The notes beneath the pieces are model-generated. The model saw only the letters and a program-made list of their open reading frames with translations. It ran no database searches and was not told where the DNA came from. A stretch of DNA of 64,000 nucleotides from Nonomuraea turcica (lineage in GTDB: Bacteria; Actinomycetota; Actinomycetes; Streptosporangiales; Streptosporangiaceae), in assembly GCF_030718205.1 (NCBI RefSeq), contig NZ_JAUZQF010000007.1:124001-188000 (forward strand), given 5' to 3'. Numbering within the stretch: the first letter of the stretch is position 1; every line of letters starts with the position of its first letter. A program made the translations under genes and the position numbers. Shown here piece by piece: positions 42,937 through 51,073 of this stretch.

Positions 42937-43138
42937 AGGGCCACGGTCCCACGAACGGCAAAACGCCACTTCAGACCGTTAAATCACTCCCCTTCCTTAC
43001 TTCGGAGGTATGACCGCCTTACCTCCAATACCCCTTATGTAAGACATGCGGAAAGCTCCCGCGGATCCGGCCACAGTGTGCTTTGCCGTGTCCAGATCAA
43101 GAAGAGGCGAGGCCCGGATGGCGCGTGGGGAGAGCGGC

Positions 43139-44668
43139 ATGCCACCTGGCGTGCGACCGCTTACGGTGGGCGACCCGGTCATCATCGGCCGATACCTGCT
43201 CTTGGGCCGCCTCGGCACGGGCGGGATGGGAGTGGTGTACCTGGCTGAACACCCTCAGGGTGGCCTGGTCGCCCTCAAGACACCGCATACGGTGCATCTC
43301 AACGATGCCACGCTACGGGCACGCTTCGCTGAGGAAGTGGCATTCTCGCGCAGATTGCTGCCCTTCTGCACGGCTGCGGTCGTGGAGGACGGTACCGACA
43401 AGGACCGCCCGTACCTGGTCACCGAGTACATCCCGGGCCCCGCGCTCTCGCAGGTCGTGATGGCCAGGGGGCCGCTCACGCCCGACCTGTCCTACGGCGT
43501 GGCGCTCGGCGTCGCCGCCGCGCTGGTGGCGGTGCACGAGGCGGGGCTGGTGCACCGGGACCTCAAGCCCGGCAACGTGCTGCTGTCCACGCACGGGCCG
43601 CGCGTCATCGACTTCGGCATCGCCCGCGACGTCGACACGCTGGCCGCTCACACGCAGGCCGGGCAGGTCATGGGCAGTCCCGGCTGGGTGGCGCCGGAGC
43701 GGCTGACGGGCGGTCCCGCGCTGCCCGCCTCCGACGTGTTCGCGTGGGGGTGCCTGGTGGCCTTCGCCGCGTCCGGGCACCATCCGTTCGGCGGGGGTGA
43801 GCCGGATGTGCTGACCAGGCGGATCCTGTTCGACCCGCCGCGGCTGGAGGGTGTGCCGGCCCTGCTGCGTCCCGCCGTCGAGGCGGCTCTGGCCAAGGAC
43901 CCCGCCGACCGCCCGAAGGCCGCCGACCTGCTGCGGGCGCTGCTGGCCGCCGGCGGTGTCGGCGATCCCTGGGATCTGCGGCAGGCCGTGTCGGGCGTGC
44001 TCGCGGAGATCTGGACCCCCGTGCCGTATCCGCCCGGCGGAGGGCTGGTGCGTCTCGCCTCGCCGCCCGACGAGCCGGCGCCGGGCACGAAGCCGCGCAG
44101 GAAGAGCCGCGCCAAGGCCGGCGCGCATCTGTCCCACGCCACCTTCGCGGCCCTGGCCACCGTGTCGATCGCGGCGGTCACGGTGATCGCGGCCTCCGGT
44201 GGCGACGGGACGAGCATGGGAGGCGGCTCCTTGGTGCCCGCCGACCCGGCCATCGTCCAGCCCCGCGGCAGTGCCGACTCCACCGTCCGCCGGTCCGCCG
44301 GTCCGACCGGCGGCCTGCCGCCCACGCGGGCGACCGTGGCCCCGGTCAACTCGACGCCCACGGTGCCCACTGTCTTCGTCACGCCCACCCGCACGCGCAA
44401 CCCGGCCGCCGTGCTCAGCCCCCCGCCCGGCAGGAAGGACACCACCCGGCCGGAGAACACCAGCGGCCCCGGCGACCCGGGCGGCGCCGACCCTGGTCCG
44501 TGCGCGAGCCCGGCGGGACGCAGGCGGGGCAACGCCGCGGCCCGGCGGGACTGCCCGCAACCGTCCAGCTCGATCAGCACGATCCCGCAGGAAGGGCCGG
44601 GCGAGTCCCCGGATCCTTCCGCGACGGTCTCCGCCACTGCGACGCCGACGGCCACCGGCACGTCCTGA
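43139..44668 (+). CDS. Membrane serine/threonine protein kinase (PknB type)
   Basis: 509 residues from ATG 43139 (GGGGAG upstream; ATG 43118 and 43046 are longer options). Kinase domain: Gly loop GRLGTGGMGVVYLAEHP, Lys in LVALKTPH, catalytic loop VHRDLKPGNVLL, DFG in VIDFGIARDV, and APERL. A transmembrane helix (FAALATVSIAAVTVIAA) near residue 355 is followed by a Thr/Pro-rich extracellular tail without PASTA repeats. It senses an unknown signal and phosphorylates regulatory proteins. Its stop lies within a hairpin shared with the next, convergent gene. Confidence 0.9.
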   Translation: MPPGVRPLTVGDPVIIGRYLLLGRLGTGGMGVVYLAEHPQGGLVALKTPHTVHLNDATLRARFAEEVAFSRRLLPFCTAAVVEDGTDKDRPYLVTEYIPGPALSQVVMARGPLTPDLSYGVALGVAAALVAVHEAGLVHRDLKPGNVLLSTHGPRVIDFGIARDVDTLAAHTQAGQVMGSPGWVAPERLTGGPALPASDVFAWGCLVAFAASGHHPFGGGEPDVLTRRILFDPPRLEGVPALLRPAVEAALAKDPADRPKAADLLRALLAAGGVGDPWDLRQAVSGVLAEIWTPVPYPPGGGLVRLASPPDEPAPGTKPRRKSRAKAGAHLSHATFAALATVSIAAVTVIAASGGDGTSMGGGSLVPADPAIVQPRGSADSTVRRSAGPTGGLPPTRATVAPVNSTPTVPTVFVTPTRTRNPAAVLSPPPGRKDTTRPENTSGPGDPGGADPGPCASPAGRRRGNAAARRDCPQPSSSISTIPQEGPGESPDPSATVSATATPTATGTS

Positions 44669-44693
44669 GCGGCCGACGGCCGGTCAGGACGTG
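44659..44693. terminator. Bidirectional hairpin containing both stop codons
   Basis: CACGTCCTGA (44659-44668) pairs perfectly with TCAGGACGTG (44684-44693); an inner CGGCCG pair strengthens it. The TGA stop of the kinase gene and the TGA of the convergent ABC permease gene both lie inside the stem. Confidence 0.8.
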
Positions 44694-45661
44694 ATGTCCT
44701 TACCGGAGAAGCGGGCCCAGGCGATGGAGCCGAAGAGCACGATGTACGCCCCGAAGGCCAGCAGCCCGTCGCGCAGGACGGCGGTGTCGATGGGGCTGCG
44801 CAGGACCGCGTCGAAGTCGGTGAACCGGCTCGGCAGCAGGTAGGGGACGATCGGGGCGAGGTCCGGGATGGCCCGGAGCACCTGGCAGATGATGATGAAC
44901 ACCATGGTCCCGGCGATGGCCCCGATGGACACCTCGGTGAACGTCGACAGCGCCACCGCGACGGCGGCCAGCGCGGCCATGCCGGCGCCGACGTACCCGA
45001 CGGTGATGAGGATGCGCAGCAGCCCGTCCGCCACGGAGATGGTGGTGCCCGACAGCAGCGTCACGGATCCGCCGGGGAACAGGATCAGCCCCGTCAGCAG
45101 CGCCGACAGAGCCACCACTGCGGTGGCCGCGTAGGCGAAGACGACCGCGTTGAGGTATTTCACCGCCAGCAGCCGCGTGCGCCCGGCCGGTGCGGCCAGC
45201 AGATAGCGCAGCGTCCCCGTGCCCGCCTCCCCCGCGATCGAGTCGCCCGCGACCACGCTGACGACCACCGGCATGAGCAGCAGCACGAGGAAGGAGAACG
45301 ACAGGAACGTCAGCATGAGGCTGTTGCCCGCGACGTCCTGGATGATGCCGCTCATCTCGTCGTCGCCGCCGGAGCCGGCGGCGATCCAGAGCCCGACGCC
45401 GAGGATGATCGGCACGACGCCGAGCACGGCCAGCAGCGCCAGGTTGCGCGGCCGGCGGAAGGTCAGGCCCAGCTCCGAGCCGAGCAGCCGCCAGAACGCC
45501 CACGTCCTTCTGGCCGGAGGCGCTGGAGAGCCGATCTGCTCGGCGGGCTGCGGTGGCCGACGTTCGGTGGTGCGCATGGTCTCCGATACGGGCACCAAGC
45601 CCGGTGTGCGGCGGTTCTCGCGAGTCTCGGGGGTCTGCGTCCGGGTGTCAGCCGTCGACAT
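44684..45661 (-). CDS. ABC-2 transporter permease
   Basis: 325 residues. A 70-residue Arg/Pro-rich cytoplasmic start precedes RTWAFWRLLGSELGLTFRRP and six helices (LALLAVLGVVPIILGVGLWI, FLSFSFLVLLLMPVVVSVVA, GLLAFGAYIVLFGSIAW). The block GDSIAGEAGTGTLRYLLAAP is typical of ABC-2 permeases of the NatB/CcmB-like group. Partner ATPase is encoded upstream with a 14-bp overlap. It exports an unknown molecule; the LolA-like protein from the same operon suggests a lipid or lipoprotein connection. Confidence 0.9.
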   Translation of the reverse strand: MSTADTRTQTPETRENRRTPGLVPVSETMRTTERRPPQPAEQIGSPAPPARRTWAFWRLLGSELGLTFRRPRNLALLAVLGVVPIILGVGLWIAAGSGGDDEMSGIIQDVAGNSLMLTFLSFSFLVLLLMPVVVSVVAGDSIAGEAGTGTLRYLLAAPAGRTRLLAVKYLNAVVFAYAATAVVALSALLTGLILFPGGSVTLLSGTTISVADGLLRILITVGYVGAGMAALAAVAVALSTFTEVSIGAIAGTMVFIIICQVLRAIPDLAPIVPYLLPSRFTDFDAVLRSPIDTAVLRDGLLAFGAYIVLFGSIAWARFSGKDITS

Positions 45662-46619
45662 CGAATCCCTCTCCTGTCAGCCCGACGAACACGTCCTCGA
45701 GGCTCGGCCGCACGACCGCCAGCCCCCGTACGGCCACGCCATCCCCCACCAGCGCGGCGTTGATCTTCTCCGGGGCGTGCCCGCCCAGCTCGGCGGTCAC
45801 CTCCGCGTCGCCGGCCCGCACATCGGCCAGGCCCAGCGTGCCGAGCGTGCGCGCGGCGGCGGCCACGTCCGGCGTCTCCACCCGCACGCGGGCGACCAGG
45901 CCGCTGCTCAGCGAGGCGATCGTGCCCTGCGCGACGAGCCTGCCGGTACGCATGATCGCCGCGTGCGTGCACATCTGCTCGATCTCGGCCAGCAGGTGGG
46001 AGGAGACGAAGACGGTGGTGCCGTCGGCGGCGATCTCCTTGACCAGCGTGCGCACCTCACGCGTGCCCTGCGGGTCGAGCCCGTTGGTCGGCTCGTCCAG
46101 GATGAGCAGCTCCCGCGGCCCCAGCAGCGCGGCCGCGATGGCCAGCCGCTGGCGCATGCCGAGCGAGTAGTTGCGGTAGCGCTTGCCCGCGGCGGCCGAC
46201 AGGCCCACCCGCTCGAGCGCGTCGGCCACGCGCCGCTTGGCGGTGGCGCGCTCCGCGGTCGGGTCGGCGGCGTCGAACCGCATGAGGTTGGCCGCGCCCG
46301 ACAGGTAGGGGTAGAAGGCCGGCCCCTCGACCAGCGCCCCCACCAGGGGCAGGGCGTGGGCGACCGGCAGGCCGAGCACGGAGTAGGTCCCCTCCGTGGG
46401 CGCGACCAGGCCGAGCAGCATGCGGATCGTGGTGGTCTTGCCCGAGCCGTTGGGCCCGAGGAAGCCGAACACCGACCCGCGCGGTACGGCCAGGTCCAGC
46501 GCGTCCACGGCGACCTGGCCGCCCCGGAAACGCTTGGTCAGGCCGTGCGTCACAATCGCGTCCCCCGAGGGCGGGGCCGCCCCGAAGGGCGACCCCGCTT
46601 CCAGCGTGATGGCGGTCAC
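45648..46619 (-). CDS. ABC transporter ATP-binding protein
   Basis: 323 residues from GTG 46619, overlapping the upstream gene stop (GTGA). Walker A GPNGSGKTT, signature YSLGMRQRLAIAAAL, Walker B LLILDEPTNGLD, switch His in FVSSHLLAEIEQ. A C-terminal extension (RVRVETPDVAAAARTLG) is the usual ABC-2 accessory domain. It drives the permease at 44684-45661. Confidence 0.93.
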   Translation of the reverse strand: MTAITLEAGSPFGAAPPSGDAIVTHGLTKRFRGGQVAVDALDLAVPRGSVFGFLGPNGSGKTTTIRMLLGLVAPTEGTYSVLGLPVAHALPLVGALVEGPAFYPYLSGAANLMRFDAADPTAERATAKRRVADALERVGLSAAAGKRYRNYSLGMRQRLAIAAALLGPRELLILDEPTNGLDPQGTREVRTLVKEIAADGTTVFVSSHLLAEIEQMCTHAAIMRTGRLVAQGTIASLSSGLVARVRVETPDVAAAARTLGTLGLADVRAGDAEVTAELGGHAPEKINAALVGDGVAVRGLAVVRPSLEDVFVGLTGEGFDVDG

Positions 46620-47755
46620 TTGATGCCCGCCGCCTTGATGATCTCCTCGGGCGTGACCGCGCCGGCCAGGAGGCGGCCGTCGTCGGTCAGCAGGGCGGTG
46701 ACGAGCTTGGTCTTGATCAGCTTGCCCGAGCCCCACGTGCCGCTCACCGGGGTGGCGGACTTGAGCACCGTGTCCAGCATCGCGGCCGCGTTGCCGTCCT
46801 CGCCTCCCTTCGCCGTCTGGGCCTGCAGGTCCGACAGCTTGAAGGGCACGACCGCGACCCTCGACCAGCCGTCGCCGACCCACTTGGCCTCGCCGGCCAC
46901 GTCGGCCGCGTGCTCGGCGCGCTCCTCGGCCTGCTTGCCGAAGCCTTCCCCGCCCAGCGTCGCCTCCTCCACCTTCGCGCCCGCGGGCGGGGTGAAGGTG
47001 AAGTTCTCCTCGGCCGGTGTGGTGAACGTCACCTGCGTGAAGCCCACTTGGTATGCCGGCTCCGCCGACCCCTTGGCGAACAGCTGGACCTGGAGCGGCA
47101 CGTACGTCTCGCCGTCGAGCGCGATGCGTACCTCCTGCACCAGCGAGCCCTCATCCTTGGGCGCCAGCACGAGCTGGTAGGCCGGCCGGCCCGCCACCTC
47201 GGCCGTGTTGATCACCCGGACGGACGAGTGCTCGTCGACGCCTTCCAGCATCCGCTGCGCCACCTGGGCCGGCGTCAGGTCGGTCGGCTGCGGCACCGGC
47301 GTTTTGTGCTGCTGCTCGCCGCCTGCCTTGACCGTCAACTTGGTCGCGGTGTTGGTGGCGCTGTCCCAGTACCAGCCCTGGTCGCCGTTCACGATCAGGT
47401 TGGTCTCGTTCAGCTGGGTCGGCATGGCCACCCGGAACTTCTGGTCGCCGCCGTACCAGACCTTCACCTCGTGCGAGCCCGACAGCAGACTGAGCGGCGA
47501 GGTCTCGCCGCCGGTCTGCGGCAGCGCGGGCAGGCCCAGCGACGCCGTCTGCTGCACGGTGCCGGACATCGGCGCGATGCCCTGCTGCTTGCTGGTTGCC
47601 GCCGCGGCGTCGGCGAGCAGTTGCTCGGCCGACCTCTCGGGCAGCACTGGATCGCCGCTCACCGCGGCGATGACGGGGCCGGCGCCGATCGCGGCTCCGA
47701 TCACGGCCGCAGCCGCGATCGGGACTCCCCACCTCACGAACGTGCCTCTGCGCAT
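46616..47755 (-). CDS. LolA-like/DUF2092-type secreted protein
   Basis: 379 residues from ATG 47755 with AAGGAG upstream. An N-terminal signal or anchor (WGVPIAAAAVIGAAIGAGPV) is followed by a half-barrel-type domain as in LolA/LppX and sigma-E regulatory RseB-like proteins: VKVWYGGDQKFRVAMPTQLN, NGDQGWYWDSATNTATKL, LVLAPKDEGSLVQEVRIALD. It probably carries a lipid-like ligand on the outer face of the membrane and works with the ABC transporter encoded downstream. It is divergent from the two-component genes. Confidence 0.82.
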   Translation of the reverse strand: MRRGTFVRWGVPIAAAAVIGAAIGAGPVIAAVSGDPVLPERSAEQLLADAAAATSKQQGIAPMSGTVQQTASLGLPALPQTGGETSPLSLLSGSHEVKVWYGGDQKFRVAMPTQLNETNLIVNGDQGWYWDSATNTATKLTVKAGGEQQHKTPVPQPTDLTPAQVAQRMLEGVDEHSSVRVINTAEVAGRPAYQLVLAPKDEGSLVQEVRIALDGETYVPLQVQLFAKGSAEPAYQVGFTQVTFTTPAEENFTFTPPAGAKVEEATLGGEGFGKQAEERAEHAADVAGEAKWVGDGWSRVAVVPFKLSDLQAQTAKGGEDGNAAAMLDTVLKSATPVSGTWGSGKLIKTKLVTALLTDDGRLLAGAVTPEEIIKAAGIK

Positions 47756-47813
47756 CTCACTCCTTAACGGTATGTCGATGCTCAGAGCCTGCGTGATGCA
47801 TCCTGTGGCAGAC

Positions 47814-47859
47814 CTGAGACTGTCTGAGACGGCTCTCAGTCTTCTCAGCGTCGTCTCAG
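47814..47859. promoter_or_regulatory. Array of five TCTCAG/CTGAGA hexamers (response-regulator sites)
   Basis: CTGAGA occurs at 47814 and 47824, and its reverse complement TCTCAG at 47834, 47843 and 47854. Spacing is 9-11 bp, about one helical turn, so all face the same side of DNA. The array fills the gap between the divergent LolA-like gene and the response-regulator gene. OmpR-type regulators bind such repeats, so autoregulation and control of the exporter operon are likely. Confidence 0.75.
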
Positions 47860-47882
47860 CGCAGGAACAGGAGAATCGCCAT

Positions 47883-48557
47883 ATGAGAGTACTTGTCGTC
47901 GAGGACGAGCGGCGCATGGCCGCCGCGCTGCAGCGGGGGCTCCAAGCTGAGGGGTTCGCGGTGGACCTCGCCCACGACGGCGAGGAGGGGCTGCACGCGG
48001 CCAGGCAGGGCGACTACGACGTCGTGGTGCTCGACATCATGCTGCCCCGGCTGTCGGGCTACAACGTGTGCAAGCGGCTGCGCGCCGAGGAGAACTGGGT
48101 GCCGATCCTCATGTTGTCCGCCAAGGACGGCGAGTACGACATGGCCGACGGGCTCGACCTGGGGGCCGACGACTACCTGACCAAGCCGTTCTCGTACGTG
48201 GTGCTGGTGGCCAGGCTGCGGGCGCTGCTGCGGCGCGACTCGGGACGGCGGCCGGCGGTGCTCATGGCCGGCGACCTGACCCTGGACCCGGCACGGCGCA
48301 GGGTCGAGCGCGGCGGGACCTCGGTCGAGCTGACGCCGCGGGAGTTCGCGCTGCTGGAATTCCTGATGCGCAGGCGCGACGAGGTGGTGTCGAAGTCGGA
48401 GATCCTGGAGCACGTGTGGGACACCTTCGACACCGACCCGAACGTGGTCGAGGTCTACGTCGGCTACCTGCGCCGCAAGATCGACGCCCCGTTCGGCAGA
48501 AACGCGCTGCAGACCGTGCGCGGCGCCGGTTACCGCCTGGCGGGCGACGGTGGCTGA
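47883..48557 (+). CDS. OmpR-family response regulator
   Basis: 224 residues. Receiver domain: acidic pair VEDERRM, phosphorylated Asp in VVVLDIMLPRLSG (about residue 50), Thr/Ser in MLSAKD and Lys in YLTKPFSY. The C-terminal winged helix includes LTPREFALLEFLMRRRDEVV and DPNVVEVYVGYLRRKID. It overlaps the sensor kinase gene by 8 bp. A five-site hexamer array directly upstream is its likely operator. Confidence 0.95.
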   Translation: MRVLVVEDERRMAAALQRGLQAEGFAVDLAHDGEEGLHAARQGDYDVVVLDIMLPRLSGYNVCKRLRAEENWVPILMLSAKDGEYDMADGLDLGADDYLTKPFSYVVLVARLRALLRRDSGRRPAVLMAGDLTLDPARRRVERGGTSVELTPREFALLEFLMRRRDEVVSKSEILEHVWDTFDTDPNVVEVYVGYLRRKIDAPFGRNALQTVRGAGYRLAGDGG

Positions 48558-49929
48558 TCTCATGAGCTCGGGAGCTTCGCTCCCTTCGTCCTCCCCGCTG
48601 GGGTGGTGGCGGCGCCAGGGCCTGCGGTTCAGGCTGACCGTGGCGGCCTCCGCGGTGCTCGCGCTGGCGCTCGCGCTGTCGGCCTCGGTGCTGCTCACCG
48701 TGCTGGACCGGGCCCTGATGGACACCGTGGACGAGAGCACCAGGCGGCAGGCGGACGCGGTGCGCGTGGCGGCCGACGCCGGCACGCTGACCAGCCCGAT
48801 CACCACCCACGACGGCACGCTCGTGCAGGTCATCGACGCCCAGGGCCGGATCACGCACGTCACGTACGGCACCGACAGGCTCGTGCCGCTGCTGGACGCC
48901 CCGGCCAGGGCGCGGGCGCTGCGCGATGGGCAGGCGAAGCTGCTGGACGGGCGGCCGTACGCGATCCCGGGGTTCCTGCGGGTGATCGTGCTCAGCGCGG
49001 ACCGAGGGCAGACGGTGGTGGCGGCCCGGCCCATCACCGAGATCCAGACCAGCCTCAGAACCGCCGGACGGGTCCTGCTGGTCGGCACGCCCGGGCTGAT
49101 CGTGCTCCTGGCCGTGGCCAGCTGGCTGATGATCGGCCGGACCCTGCGCCCGATCGCCGCGCTGCGCCGGGGCGCGGCCGACATCACGCACACCGCCAGG
49201 TCGCGCCGGCTGCCGGTGCCGCAGTCGCGCGACGAGGTGCACTCGCTGGCCACCACGCTCAACGGCATGCTGGCCCGCCTGGAGGAGGCCGAGCAGCGCC
49301 AGCGGGCGCTGGTCTCCGACGCCGCGCACGAGCTGCGCAGCCCCCTCGCCAGCATCCGGCTGCAGCTGGAGGTGGCCCTCGGCCACCCGGACGGCCAGGA
49401 CTGGCAGGAGACCGCCGAGGGCGTGCTCGAGGACGCGATGCGGCTGTCCAGGCTGGCCGAGGACCTGCTGGCGCTGGCCAGGCTGGACGAGCGCGGTGGC
49501 GTGCCGGCCAGGCGCGAGCCGGTCGACCTCGACGAGGTGGTGCGCCAGACCGTCGACAGGTACGCCGAGGCCCGGCTGACCGTCTGCGACCCGGTCGTGG
49601 TGCGCGGCGACGCGCTCGACCTGAGCCGCGTGCTGACGAACCTCATGGACAACGCCGTACGCCACACCGCCTCCAAGGTGGAGGTGGCGCTGACCGCCGA
49701 CGGCGTGCTGACCGTGACCGACGACGGTCCCGGCATTCCCGAGCAGGATCGCGAGCGGGTATTCAACCGCTTCACCAGGCTCGACACCGGGCGCAGCAGG
49801 GACGAGGGCGGCGCCGGGCTGGGACTGGCGATCGTACGCGAGACCGTGCGGGCCCACGGCGGCACGGTGGCCCTGGAGGACGCCGCGCCTGGGCTTCGCG
49901 CCGTGGTGCGGCTTCCCGTGTCCCGCTGA
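48550..49929 (+). CDS. Sensor histidine kinase
   Basis: 459 residues from GTG 48550. Transmembrane helix 1 (LTVAASAVLALALALSASVL), a 110-residue extracellular sensor, helix 2 (LLVGTPGLIVLLAVASWLMI), HAMP, then the H box VSDAAHELRSPLASIRLQLE and the ATPase motifs NLMDNAVRHT, DDGPGIPEQ and GAGLGLAIV. Partner of the response regulator encoded just before. What it senses is unknown; the divergent exporter suggests envelope or drug stress. Confidence 0.95.
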   Translation: MADLMSSGASLPSSSPLGWWRRQGLRFRLTVAASAVLALALALSASVLLTVLDRALMDTVDESTRRQADAVRVAADAGTLTSPITTHDGTLVQVIDAQGRITHVTYGTDRLVPLLDAPARARALRDGQAKLLDGRPYAIPGFLRVIVLSADRGQTVVAARPITEIQTSLRTAGRVLLVGTPGLIVLLAVASWLMIGRTLRPIAALRRGAADITHTARSRRLPVPQSRDEVHSLATTLNGMLARLEEAEQRQRALVSDAAHELRSPLASIRLQLEVALGHPDGQDWQETAEGVLEDAMRLSRLAEDLLALARLDERGGVPARREPVDLDEVVRQTVDRYAEARLTVCDPVVVRGDALDLSRVLTNLMDNAVRHTASKVEVALTADGVLTVTDDGPGIPEQDRERVFNRFTRLDTGRSRDEGGAGLGLAIVRETVRAHGGTVALEDAAPGLRAVVRLPVSR

Positions 49930-50002
49930 CCCAGCGCGTCAGTGCGGTTCGGGGGGTCGGATGGGGGATCGTAGGGGGATCATGGAGCGTTCCGAAAAGT
50001 GG

Positions 50003-50872
50003 TCAGGCGGCTGTCCCCTTTTCGGCGGTGGCCAGGAAGTCCTGGGCGATGAGCGGCAGGCGGCGACGGGCGTGCACCACGGCGATGACGCGACGCACGG
50101 CGGGTTCGAGCGAGCGCACCACGAGACCTGCGCGACCGGCCTGCTCGGCCATGCCGCGATACCACAGCAGGGACGCCTGGCCGGCGCGGACCGCGTTGAG
50201 CCAGCCGTTGCGCTCGTCGGTTTCGAGCACGACCACCGGGGTGACCGCGTACTTGCCGAACATCGCGTCGAGTTCCCTGCGCCGGGTGCTGCCGCGGGCC
50301 GGTAGCGCCAGGCGCATACCGTGCAGTTTGCCCATCGGCACCGGATTGGGCAGTTCGAGCCCTGGCGGGGAGATCAGCACGATCTCCTGGCGTTCGAGTG
50401 GATGCGTGACGAGGTCGGCGGGCACGGGGAGATCGGTGAGCCCGAGATCGGCTCGTTGATCCCGGATCGCGGTGACGACGCCCTCTCTGCCGTCGCACCG
50501 CACGATCTGAATGCGGACGCCCGGATGCTCGGCCGTGTAGGCAGGCAACAGCCGCCCTGCGAGGCCGGGCTCGAGGCTGGGTGTCGAGGCGATGCGGAGC
50601 TCGGCCTCGGCGACGCTGCCGTGGTTGGCCAGGCCCTCGATCTCGTGAACGGCGTCGAGTGCCTCCCTTGCCAGCTTGACCACCCGGCGGCCCTGTGCGG
50701 TGACGACCACGCCACGGCCGGAGCGAGCGAAGAGCGTCATGCCGAGCTCGCGTTCGAGATCGCGGATCGCGCGGGACAGCGCAGGCTGCGCGATGTAGAG
50801 CGACCTGGCCGCGTCGGTCATGGTGCGGTGCTCCGCAGTCGCGACCACATAGCGGAGCTGCTGGAGATTCAT
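50003..50872 (-). CDS. LysR-family transcriptional regulator
   Basis: 289 residues. The N-terminal helix-turn-helix is MNLQQLRYVVATAEHRTMTD with SLYIAQPALSRAIRDLEREL. The effector domain begins at AELRIASTPSLEPGLAGRLL. It is convergent with the sensor kinase gene and divergent from the metallopeptidase gene at 51074, its most likely target. The 200-bp spacer between them shows no clear site that I can defend. Confidence 0.92.
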   Translation of the reverse strand: MNLQQLRYVVATAEHRTMTDAARSLYIAQPALSRAIRDLERELGMTLFARSGRGVVVTAQGRRVVKLAREALDAVHEIEGLANHGSVAEAELRIASTPSLEPGLAGRLLPAYTAEHPGVRIQIVRCDGREGVVTAIRDQRADLGLTDLPVPADLVTHPLERQEIVLISPPGLELPNPVPMGKLHGMRLALPARGSTRRRELDAMFGKYAVTPVVVLETDERNGWLNAVRAGQASLLWYRGMAEQAGRAGLVVRSLEPAVRRVIAVVHARRRLPLIAQDFLATAEKGTAA

Positions 50873-51073
50873 GCCAAAGAAGCTAGGACACCGCCCGCTC
50901 CGCGGATGGGGAGATAACCGAGATCACCTCGAATGATTTCGGACTGTAACCGAGCACTGCTACATCCGTGACGGGTGATACGTCAGTATGCTTTTGCCCC
51001 AAATTTGCCAAGGGTCCGTCAAGTCGCGGCGCAGAGCAGGCATTACCGACAACCGGGTGAACGGGGAGACACG

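Noticed and set aside
47856..49865. A 669-codon minus-strand frame opposite the two-component genes
   Set aside because: Ser/Arg-rich shadow of the regulator and kinase genes.
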